Below, piece after piece: positions 1-9,300 of a stretch of 64,000 nucleotides of DNA. The position numbers were made by a program, and so were the translations under genes. This DNA comes from Trichaptum fuscoviolaceum (lineage: Eukaryota; Basidiomycota; Agaricomycetes; Hymenochaetales; Trichaptaceae), in assembly GCA_910574455.1 (NCBI GenBank), contig CAJSYZ010000005.1, positions 6,510,001-6,574,000 of the forward strand, given 5' to 3'. Position 1 is the first letter of the stretch. Each line of letters begins with the position of its first letter. The notes beneath the pieces were generated by a model, which worked only from the letters and a program-made list of their open reading frames with translations, ran no database searches and had not been told where the DNA came from.

Positions 1-69
1 CAAGCACATCAGTACTAATACAACCTTCTTCCCTCGTTATCTGTTGAAGACTGGTATCGCCTTGTCCGC

Positions 70-1471
70 TTAGAAGCACTTGCGGTGCACGATGCCCGGA
101 CCCGACTCATCATACTCCTGCTTTGAGATCCACATGTTCTGGAAGGTCGAAAGCGATGCCAGTATGGAACCACCGATCCAGACAGAGTATTTCCGCTCGG
201 GTGGCGCAACGATCTTAATCTTCATGCTCGACGGAGCAAGTGATGTGAGCTCCTTCTGCATGCGGTCTGCGATACCCGGATACATTGTCGTGCCACCAGA
301 CAGGACAACGTTGGTGAACAGGTCGCGCCGGATGTCGATGTCGCACTTTGTAATGGAATTGTATGTTGTCTGGTCGATTCCCGATGCCTCAAGGCCCACG
401 AGGCCCGGATTGAAGAGCGCTTCGGGGGCGCGGAAGCGTTCGTTACCGACTGTGATTACCTGTCCGTCAGGAAGCTCGTAGCTCTTTTCCATGGCCGAGG
501 ACTGTGCGGCGATTTGCAATTCGTGCTCGAAGTCCAAAGCGACGTAGCATAGCTTCTCTTTAATGTCACGGACGATCTCCAGTTCGGACGAGGTCCTGAA
601 CGGGTAGCCACGCTCCGACAGACATTTGGCGAGGTAGCTCGTCAGGTCACGTCCAGCAAGATCGAGACGTTGGATGGCGTGCGGAAGGTTGAATCCTTCG
701 TAGATGGGAACGGTGTGCGTTACGCCGTCTCCGGAGTCAAGTACGATACCAGTCGTACGGCCAGAGGCGTAGAGGGAGAGCACAGCTTGGATCTGAACAT
801 AGAAAGCTGGCACGTTAAACGTCTCGAACATGATCTGTGTCATTTTCTCGCGGTTCGCCTTCGGGTTGAGTGGTGCCTCGGTCAAGAGCACGGGATGCTC
901 ATCAGGTGCGACACGCAATTCGTTGAAGTATGTATGGTGCCAGATTTTCTCCATATCATCCCAGTTGGAGACTATTCCGTGCTCAATAGGGTACTTGAGA
1001 GTCAAAATGCCTCGCTTTGCCTGTGCTTCGTCACTGTGACCTTTTCAGTAGGGGAATAAGGTGATAGGGAAAACAAGGGATCTACCCGACGTAAGAGTCT
1101 TTATTGTTCATCCCGATCATTACCCCTTGGTGGCGGGGACGACCAACAATAGCGCTGGAACGATTGCATTAGAAGTGTGACCCTGATATGAAGAATACAG
1201 TACTTACGGGAAGACAGCGCGAGGTGCATCATCACCTAATATTCGATAAGAGCATTATTGACAGAGCAATTTGTGAGCTGACTACATATTTACCAGCAAC
1301 TGTAATCAGATATGAAGGTTAGACACGGTCTCTCGAAGCTAACGAAATCGACTAACAGCCCGCCTTGCACATTCCAGATCCATTATCAATGACCTATTGA
1401 CAGTGAAATAAGTGGCGTTCTAAGATTGTCAAAGCGAAGACCCTTACAACTGCAGAGATCTCGTCCTCCAT
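70..1471 (-). CDS. act1: Actin, six exons including a 6-nt micro-exon
   Basis: Conventional actin, the ATP-binding cytoskeletal filament protein. Exons on the minus strand, 5' to 3': 1471-1448, 1393-1357, 1299-1294, 1235-1208, 1154-1086 and 1033-70. They total 1128 nt, which encodes 375 residues plus TAA, the exact family length. The start gives [15 protein letters not shown], then the phosphate loop [16 protein letters not shown], the segment [20 protein letters not shown], and the C-terminus ending HRKCF. Exon 3 is only TTGCTG (1299-1294); it completes the Phe-Ala-Gly codons between two introns of 57 and 58 nt, and without it the reading frame fails. Residues such as PAIV and MNNKD differ mildly from common fungal actins as I recall them. 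A simple ORF search finds only the last exon, so automated annotation may lose the N-terminus. Confidence is very high because length, phase and motifs all agree. Confidence 0.97.
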
Positions 1472-2015
1472 CTTTGCTTTGCTGATATTTTCTCGTAGGG
1501 GGCGCAGAAAGCTAGAGTTGAATCTGACGGGGTAAAGGCCTTTATGACCTCCTTTTATAATGTGGCAAGATGTGTGTGCCACAGAGGCATAGCTCGGCGA
1601 ATTGGCACAGCGCAGCTATCCCCAGTTGCGCACCGTACGCTTTCTGTGTTCTGAATATGCCGGCCAAGATTTTCGTCGCAGTAGCAAAGGTTGTCTTACT
1701 CCACGCCATCAGCAACAAGCACTGCGCACCGCAGACTTGAAGCCATCGAGTACGGGACAGACTATACACGCCAAGAACATTTGCGAGTAACTGTTGTTTG
1801 CGATGATTGCTGCGTGTTTCAACTCATGCAGTAAGAGCTGCGATTTGTATGCGATTTGTGTTTCCGCAGTTAAAGAGAGATAGCGATGATGTTGCCACTC
1901 ATAGTGAGTAAAACGAGCGAGCTTGAATCCGGATTCGTTGAAGCAGTACACACAGGATTGATAAGCTTAGTATGTACGGCTTATTTCTAGTACTTGTAGA
2001 TGACTAACTCAACAT
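1472..2015. other. Upstream region of actin, no gene seen
   Basis: This stretch lies between the actin start codon and tRNA-Cys. It should hold the actin promoter and 5' leader on the minus strand. Short open frames on both strands lack splice support and family motifs. I see no clear TATA box at a convincing distance. Confidence 0.5.
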
Positions 2016-2121
2016 GGAACAATAGCTCAGTGGTAGAGCGTGGGATTGCAGCTTACGTGATTTACTACGTGTAGCATATTTAGTCATCCTAAGGTCGGGT
2101 GTTCGACCCACTCTTGTTCCT
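2016..2121 (+). tRNA. tRNA-Cys (anticodon GCA) with a 34-nt intron
   Basis: The acceptor stem GGAACAA pairs with TTGTTCC near the 3' end. The D arm is GCTC-AGTGGTA-GAGC. The anticodon stem TGGGA pairs with TCCTA, and the loop reads TTGCAG plus A, giving anticodon GCA. The variable loop is AGGTC and the T arm is GGGTG-TTCGACC-CACTC. The discriminator base at 2121 is T, as expected for cytosine-free tRNA-Cys ends. An intron of 34 nt occupies 2052-2085, one base 3' of the anticodon, the canonical eukaryotic site. The mature tRNA is 72 nt. The A box (TAGCTCAGTGG type) and B box (GTTCGACCC) serve as the internal RNA polymerase III promoter. The tRNA ligase TRL1 that would seal such spliced halves lies about 16 kb downstream; I regard that as coincidence. 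Confidence 0.93.
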
Positions 2122-2248
2122 AGTGTTTGAAGTTTTTATTACTACAAGTAATAATGTATTGCTATGGTTAACATGGTGCAGGATAGTTACCTTCAAATTT
2201 ATATACCAAGTACGCTCCTCACACGCACACACACATGCTTCAAAGATC

Positions 2249-2279
2249 CAAGTCGGGAGTTCGAGCCTCTCTTTTTCCT
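2249..2279 (+). pseudogene. tRNA 3'-half-like fragment
   Basis: This 30-base stretch aligns without gaps to the variable loop, T arm and acceptor 3' strand of the tRNA-Cys just upstream, with about 5 mismatches. The T stem GGGAG / CTCTC still pairs around a TTCGAGC loop, and the end TTTTTCC resembles an acceptor strand. No matching GGAAAAA strand or D arm lies upstream, so a full tRNA cannot fold here. It may be a tandem-duplication remnant or the tail of a tRNA-derived element. Confidence 0.55.
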
Positions 2280-2344
2280 TTTGCTTTTACACCTTTTTAT
2301 CTCCGATTTCTTTATTATTCGGACATATGTTTCCGCGTCCCTCA

Positions 2345-2625
2345 GGCTGGCGAGTATACTCGCCAAGAGCGCGGGAAATTACTTCTAAGTGAAAAAGAAT
2401 TGCAGTGAGGGTGCCAGTAAGACCCACGAGCACTTCATAGAGGAAACTCTCGTCGAGTTTACTGTAAGAGTCTTTAAGTTAAGTGAGACTCGGGCGAGCA
2501 CTTTAGAGAATTGAATTGCTCTTTACCATCCTTGAATGGTTTTTTTCTCGCCCTTCGGGCCTCGGAGAAAGTCCTCACGGGGCACCGTTCGTGAGGTGCC
2601 TCTGGGCTGCGTTCCTTACACTTTT
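2345..2625. other. Region of short palindromes and hairpins
   Basis: The region holds a perfect 16-bp palindrome, GGCGAGTATACTCGCC (2349-2364). Further on are a GCCC-TTC-GGGC hairpin near 2550 and two mutually exclusive hairpins near 2570-2605: CCTCACG with CGTGAGG, and GGCACC with GGTGCC. No protein is supported. A structured non-coding RNA or transposon remnant is possible, but I recognise no family. Confidence 0.35.
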
Positions 2626-3132
2626 ACAAGTGCTTTTTTAAAACTGTTTTCTACTAGTATTACCTTTATTATGAATATCGTGTTATAGTCTATTGCAAGC
2701 TGATTACCTTCAATTTATATATACTGCCAGTGGGGTGTGCTTGTCGTCACCTTATCAACTCTTTTTTTACTCCTTCCCCACACCCTTGACGAAGATTAGA
2801 CATTTCATGTAGTAGCCCTAGCACAGCATGTATTAAACCTACACAACACAGGTAAAATGAACATGAGATGTAAGCAACACAGGTCAGACTTGGTGCAGAC
2901 AGGTGCACAGCTTCAAAATCGACTCGGAGACGACCGTGTTGTTGTGGGTTGATTACGCGTCATCTGCCAATGTCTTAATGCCGGCTGTCGCGGGTGTGGA
3001 ACGATATATCTTGGCGCCCCGAACGCCCTCCCCGCTTCTTCTCCACAATCCCCAATCGCAAACCAACCGCACCGCAGCTCCTCCTCTTGATCTGACTGGT
3101 AGCTGGCAAAGAGCTGCTAGTCTTTACGTCGA
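2626..3132. other. Upstream region of the MAM3-like gene, no gene seen
   Basis: AT-rich stretches give way to a CT-rich leader before the start codon at 3133. The phrase TTACCTTCAA(A)TTTATATA occurs near 2188 and again near 2704, a small dispersed repeat. Nothing else is supported. Confidence 0.4.
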
Positions 3133-5986
3133 ATGATTCCTGTCCGTCTCATACTCTCCCTTGCCTCCGCAGTTGTATCAGAACACGTACCCAGCACACA
3201 AGATGGTTCAAGTTTTCCAGGCTCAACAGGCCGCAAGCTTCATGTCTTCTCCAAGCGCGAAATCACCAAGGAGAATAATCCAGGTCAATTCATTGCCTTT
3301 GCGTGCCTCATACCAATCCTCGTTATTTTGTCTGGTATTTTTGCCGGGCTAACACTGGGTTATATGTCTCTTGACGAGACACAGTTGCAAGTCTTAAGTA
3401 TGTCGGGAACTCCGTAAGTACCACAAGGTTCTCATACAAACACTGCTGATTCTCAGTGAAGGAAACAACGCGAATACGCGAACAAAATCAAGCCGATTCG
3501 TAAGAACGGCCATCTCCTTCTTGTTACGCTTTTGCTAGCGAACATGATCACGAACGAGACATTACCCGTAATCAGTGACCCCATCCTGGGTGGCGGCTTT
3601 CAGTCCGTCGTTGTCAGTACAGTGTTAATTGTCTTGTAAGTGTCTCGTTTCTCTGGCTTGCCATATCTCCTACTACAATGCGCCACGTACTAGTCTTACT
3701 TGTACATGATGTCATGTCTGCCTCTTTATTCTAAGAATAGTCCTCTTTGTTATTTCGCTCAACTGCTGATCTACCGTAGGTTTGCGGAAATCATTCCACA
3801 GTCCATCTGTACCCGGTATGGCTTGGTTGTTGGTGCAAAGATGGCGGGTGTAGTCCGCATCCTGATCTACACCTTTGTACGTGGAATCTGCTCTCGATTG
3901 AAGTTACATGCCGATGGCTAACTCAAATATAGGGCATCGTTGCTTGGCCGGTCGCCAAGCTCTTAGAGTTTACTCTTGGTCCTCATCATGGAATCATTTA
4001 CAGACGAGCTGGTGAGCTGAGATCATTATTCCTACTTGAGAGACAATCCCATTGATTTATAACACGATAGAGTTAAAAGAACTCATTGCAATGCATGGAG
4101 CGCAGAATCCCTTAGGTGGCGACTTGCGTACGGACACAGTTACGATTATTGGCGCGACACTGGACTTGCAAGACAAGACAGTCCAGCAAGCTATGACCCC
4201 GATCAATAAGGTCTTCATGCTGCATATCGATTCAAAGTTGGACTACGACACTCTGCGCCGGGTATGCGCCACAGGCCATTCTCGGATACCAGTATACGAG
4301 GAAGTGGAAGTTGAACTCCCACCGGCCGCAGCAATCGGAGCTATTGAGAGTGGAATGGCAGTTTCTACACCCGGCCTCGACGCACATGCGCTTGCTGAGG
4401 CAGAAGGGCAAGCTAATGGCAGCATGAAACTTATCAAGACAAGGGTTAAAAAGATATTAGGCATTTTACTTGTAAAACAGTGTGTTTTACTCGATCCTGA
4501 AGGTAAGCAATCTGACGTTGGACTTGTCGATCAATATGATAGCTGATAGAGTTGTATAGACGCTGTTCCATTGCGCAACATGCGTTTGAATAAAGTACCA
4601 TTCGTCTCTCAGCACGACCCCGTACTCGGCGTCCTCGACCGTTTCCAGGAAGGTCATAGCCATGTTGCAATTGTGAGCAGGATCAGCAGGGCACGCGCTC
4701 AAAGTGTCAAGAAGGCTGTAAAGAAGAGTCTCACCCATCGCCTGATGGGTGCACTTCATGGAGATTCTTCCTCTGACTCTTCGTCATCGGATGAAGATAG
4801 TTCTGACGAAGAAGGGAATACTACGGCTGGTTCTTCTGAGAAGAAAGAAAAGGAAGACGACGGTATCGAGAAAGGCTCAAATGATGAAGGCATTCGGAAG
4901 TCTTGGCGTAAACGGCGCCAAGAGAAAAAGCAGGCACGTCGAGAGAAGAAGAAACAGAAGCAGGCAGATTTGGAGAAAGGGAACATCGATGCAGAAGCTG
5001 AGCGCGAGAAAGATGGCATACTTCTGCAGCACAGAACACGCGAACAGTTAATGCCAGCAGACGCTGTCTTGTCAAGACAGGATGCAGAGGCGTATCTGGA
5101 GAGTCAGGCTATCGATCCCGCCATCATGCCTTTGGGTATCATCACTCTCGAGGACGTTCTTGAAGAAGTTATTGGTGAAGAGATCTACGACGAATTCGAC
5201 GTCGAGGGAGGTGGTGCGCACTCGCAAACCTTCGTTCCCCCTGGCGCACACTTCGCTCAACCTGGCGTGGCTGCGGGGACACTGAGGAAACTCACTACAC
5301 GAATTATTAAGCGAAAGAATTCGGCTCCCGAGCTACTTGGTGGGGATGTAGTGGCCAAGTCGGATTTCCCGGAAGTGGCAAAAGTTTCAACTTCAAGTCA
5401 AATCATCGCACCTGTACCATCGAAAACCTTCGGAATGGGTCTGTCGAGGCCAGCCGCACTGAAGAGCCTTGGATTTCTGGGTGGAAGGAGTAAGAGCACG
5501 CCGCCCTCGCGTAGGCAGCCTGTCAGGTCGCGGTCGACTCCTCCGGCTCCAGTTGATTCTGCCACCACGGCGGCATCTACAACATCATCAGCCACCCTCC
5601 AACCCTCATCAGCTGTTATGGGGGCTAAACCTTCTCCGGATGTTGGTGTAGATGGAATTCAGCTCTCCGGCAAGCCCTCGACCGTCGTTGAAACTCCAGA
5701 CTCTGGAAGGGCGCTCTCTCAGATTACAGAAAACGCCGCTCCTGTCGAGGGATCGGCTAAGGATAACAATAAGCTGGAAGTGCCAAGTCAGAACGGTGCT
5801 GGTCCTGTCGCAACCCGTCCAGCTAGGCTGAAGGGCGCTTTTAAAAGTAGTCCATTGTTGCCAGTCGGACCGGATGCCAATGCTGTGATCGCAGACGAGA
5901 TACGGAGACAGAAACAGCTGTCGAAAGAGAAGGAGGCTGGGTCATCGTCGGTAGCGGGCTATCTGCAGCAGAAAGATCTTGAGTAA
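3133..5986 (+). CDS. MAM3/CNNM-like membrane protein (DUF21 plus CBS domains)
   Basis: Membrane protein of the CNNM/MAM3 family, linked to metal-ion homeostasis at the vacuole or plasma membrane. Exons: 3133-3413, 3462-3635, 3780-3876, 3933-4011, 4071-4502 and 4560-5986, giving 829 residues. A short hydrophobic N-terminus is followed by the DUF21 domain from about residue 50, with the hallmark SGIFAGLTLGYMSLDE and later FAEIIPQSICTRYG. The CBS pair starts with VQQAMTPINKVFML. Its second half begins PLRNMRLNKVPFVSQHDPVL and is then interrupted by roughly 130 residues rich in Asp/Glu/Ser and Lys/Arg before it resumes as GIITLEDVLEEVIGEEIYDE. The last third is Ser/Pro-rich and probably disordered. 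The acceptor of intron 1 (AAG at 3459-3461) was chosen over an earlier CAG because only it keeps frame. The family call is firm; the transported ion cannot be read from sequence. Confidence 0.93.
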
Positions 5987-6355
5987 GATTCTCAAGATGT
6001 CTGTAGTTATGACAGTCATGTGCTTGTAGCGCCTGTACAGCGAATTTGAAGTAATACAAGACGAAGGCCCTTGTCAAGTCGGTTTCATACACTAGTTAGT
6101 GGAGAGTTTGATGGGTAATTGTTGGCATAAACTCTTTCATGAAGGCTAATCGATTGTTGAAGATACATACCAGGGAGATATGCATATCATATGATATATT
6201 CGAAGTTAAATAATTATAATATTACTCGGTAGTTGAGAAGGCAAGCCAAGGGTCCGGGGTTTGCCGACGCAATTTCAGGTTCCGACAGCCGCGAAAGTCT
6301 CTTTACCAAAAGTTAAGCAGATAGCCCTCAACGACCTCAAGAGTCCCTCAAAACT
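5987..6355. other. Intergenic region, RPL14 promoter side
   Basis: Contains the 3' flank of the MAM3-like gene and the presumed promoter of the L14 gene. A 25-base AT-only block lies near 6205-6225. No gene is seen. Confidence 0.5.
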
Positions 6356-6974
6356 ATGCCGGTGAGTAGAATGCCCGTTTGAAACTCGCTGGTGAAGGTG
6401 GAGGAACTATGGAAGCCGAAATAATGGAGAAACGGGAGGGATTGGACTGCTGTGGAGGATGGATGAGACTCTTGAAGTTTGGATGAGCTGATTCTGATCG
6501 TAACAGGACAAATCGACATTCAAACGTTTCGTCGAGGTTGGACGTGTTGTCCTCCTCAAGGCTGGTCCCTCTGCTGGCAAAATTGCCGTCATTGTTGAGA
6601 TCATTGACCACAACCGGGTATGTCATCTCAATACAAACAATATTGACTTCCACTCAACCTAGGTTCTTTATATGTAGGCAATCATTGACGGCCCGACCAC
6701 CTCTGTACCCCGCCAATCCTACCCCTACCGCCATCTCACTCTCACCCCTTTGACTGTATCGAAACTCCCCCGCGCAGCGGGCTCCGGTGCCGTGAAGAAG
6801 CGCATTGAGGCGGACCAAATTGTGGAGAAGTGGGAAAAGTCGAGCTGGGCGAAGAAGCTCGCGGCTGTCGAACAGCGCCGCCAACTCAACGATTTCCAGC
6901 GGTTCGCGGTGATGATTGCGAAGAAGCAGAGGAGGGACACTGTGCGCAAGTCTTTGAAGAAGGCCAGTGCATGA
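6356..6974 (+). CDS. RPL14: 60S ribosomal protein L14 (eL14)
   Basis: Large-subunit ribosomal protein eL14. Exons: 6356-6361 (only ATGCCG), 6507-6617 and 6678-6974, for 137 residues, the usual fungal length. The N-terminus reads [17 protein letters not shown], followed by the KOW-like fold [17 protein letters not shown], then [10 protein letters not shown] and a basic helical C-terminus ending RKSLKKASA. The first exon carries only two codons, with a 145-nt intron behind it. A very short first coding exon and a long first intron are common in fungal ribosomal protein genes, so the real start is easy to miss. The branch-like sequence and the acceptor AACAG at 6502-6506 fit. Confidence is very high. 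Confidence 0.96.
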
Positions 6975-8797
6975 GGTGTTGTTTGAGTGGTTGGCTCCGC
7001 TTTCCTGTTGCATGTCCGCGCATATTATACTCTCTTCGTATGTCATGCATGTTTCACTATGTTCATCGCACAAAATTTCATCGCATGCTTATGACTTCAA
7101 ACTTCCGCGTTGAGCCCAGCTATTGTTCGCGTTTGCATAGCAAACGGGTTAGGAGAAGTGGTCTCACCATGGTTCCTTTTCATTCATTTCGGTAGTGTAT
7201 GCTCAGGTTCTTATTGTCGACCACTTGTGAACATACTCCGAATTGCGAGTGTAACCTCTTTACCCGACATATGGCGATGGGATAGCATTCTGCATTGTCG
7301 AGGGTTCAACCAAATCAGTCTCGGTCGGCTATGATACTTAATCAATTGTATTTGCAGGATATGGGCTACGTTTTCTCCAGATTATCAAGCCCTTTGTGCA
7401 CCAGTACACTCTGAGACCTTTGATCATCCGACTTGTGTGTTCCTTTCACGCTGGACGTGCACCCTAATCTCTGTCGCGCGCTCAAACTTGAACAAGGCTA
7501 TCCGAAATTTCGAAATCACTGCTCCGACGCTCTCTTCACTCCTTCAATGTACCCATGTTACCTCGAACACTCAAACGAATATCTGCGGGGCAGATGACTG
7601 ACTATTTTTTTGAGAAGTCAAGACATTCCTTCTTCTACCTCAACAATCTGCAGAACCATTCTTCTTTTCGCTTGCAATATTCTAGACAACACCACCACAG
7701 CACCAATACTGACTTTGAACGCTTCCATCATGGCGCCGATTTGAATGATTTGAGTATTGTCACGATGCCTACTACACTTTAAATTCAAGTCGGACAAGAA
7801 GAAGCGAGATGATGTTTTTTAAAAAAAAAAACTTATGAAGCTTGTATCCGCCGGCCCTAAGCAAACTACTTGTAACTTACTTCTAGTTACAATGCGACCA
7901 GTTGTACGTTGGTAGTGGTCCCGCGCTCGCTGTCTCATGAGGTTCTGTTTGTACCTTTGGCCGCCCATGATTGACGCTGGTGAACAGTATTTTCATCTTA
8001 CGCGATGGCAGGACCCGCCATGCACACTGGCATTCGCTTCACACGTCTGTCATCGCGACCTTGGCATCGTGATGACTCGGACTCTGATTGCTCTGGCGGG
8101 GCGCTATATTCTCAAGACTGTTCTTGCTTCCATGGATGATTAGCACTACTCACATCTTATACTTGCTCTCCGAACTTGAAGGCCACGATGCTGAACATAT
8201 GTCTTTGCTCAAAAAGACGAAGGTGTCTCGGGATATCTCAGGGTTGCCTTTTCGCATCCGCGTCTTCCCCGATCTTGCAACATCGTTGATATATGATGCC
8301 CGCTCAACGCAAAAGGCCACCTACTTACCCCCCCAATGTATTCTTCGAATCAAATTGATGACCGCCCAAACATGGTACCTTACAACGTGAGGTAAATGTA
8401 AGAAGGCTGGAGTAAGAGCTATACTTAATGGGGCAAAGGTAAGACGGTTTCTCGAGGATTAGAAGACGCAAGGATTACATCGTGCAGATCGAGCGCCGAT
8501 CATAGTTGACTCAGGGCCAGGACATCTCCCGAACGGGCTACACCGAATAGTAGCGTATTTGGTACGCCGCTGTTCATTCTATATTTTTTTTCAGGCATTA
8601 GACGCTACGATCTTCGGTATTACTGTGTGACCGTAATGGGGAAAGATATAAACCTCACCGTCCCCAGGTGCGAAAACTTCAGCGTCGTCTTCATCGCCGC
8701 ACCTTCCTCCTTTTTCTTCCTCAGCTCTGCTCTCGCCTTTGACTGGCACGCCATTCCTTGAATACAATAGTCCCTCCTACCCACCAATCGCGAAAAA
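6975..8797. other. Gene-poor 1.8-kb stretch
   Basis: Several open frames of 60-120 codons occur on both strands, but none shows a recognisable motif, plausible splice structure or natural composition. A run of ten A lies at about 7820. The last 150 bases before 8798 are CT-rich, typical of a fungal promoter or leader for the hydrophobin gene. Confidence 0.45.
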
Positions 8798-9300
8798 ATG
8801 AAGTTCCTTGCACCGGCCGTCATACTTGCAGCCCTCGCTTCAGCGGTCCTCGCAATTCCCCATGGTCCGAAACCAAGTGGCCGCCCGCCCCCTCCTCCGC
8901 CTCCGCCCTCTCATCCACCTATCAAAGACTGCAGGGCGCAGCCTCTTTGCTGCATTGAATCGCTGAAGGCTACTTCACGTAGCATCGAGGGCCTTCTAGA
9001 AGTGTTCCATGTTCGGCTTTCGAAGCAGGAAGAGCAGGAGCTAGTGGGTCTCACCTGCTCCCACATCAACATCAATGAGAGGCGTGGCCCTGAGTGGTGA
9101 GAAAATATTCTAACTCCTTTCTCTTCAAGTTAAAGGTGCCGACCTCGTTTTCCCCCAATTTATTAGCTTTTTCCAACCGCTGTGCTGCGATAAGGAGCTT
9201 GGTAAGCAAATGACTCGGTGCTGGCTAGAAATCTCCTGACATTCTTTCTTCATTAGCGGGGGGCGTCTTTGCTGTTGGATGTACGCAATCAAAACTTTGA
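8798..9300 (+). CDS. Class I hydrophobin
   Basis: Small secreted amphipathic protein that self-assembles at hydrophobic-hydrophilic interfaces such as aerial hyphae. Exons: 8798-9096, 9167-9201 and 9257-9300, for 125 residues. A signal peptide (MKFLAPAVILAALASAVLA) comes first, then a linker with eight consecutive prolines. The eight-cysteine hydrophobin pattern follows: C-x5-CC-x34-C-x12-C-x5-CC-x12-C-x5 to the end, which is class I spacing. The fifth cysteine codon is split by intron 1 (TG plus C). An earlier candidate acceptor (TTCAAG near 9129) would give an immediate stop, so the acceptor TTATTAG at 9160-9166 is required. The motif VGLTC and the C-terminal VGCTQSKL match the family. Confidence is high. 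Confidence 0.92.

Noticed and set aside
80..1059. Plus-strand frames opposite actin
   Set aside because: They are antisense shadows of a fully explained actin gene and have no motifs.
2216..2240. CA-rich microsatellite near the tRNA fragment
   Set aside because: The CAC/ACAC run is short and imperfect, too small to report as a repeat locus.
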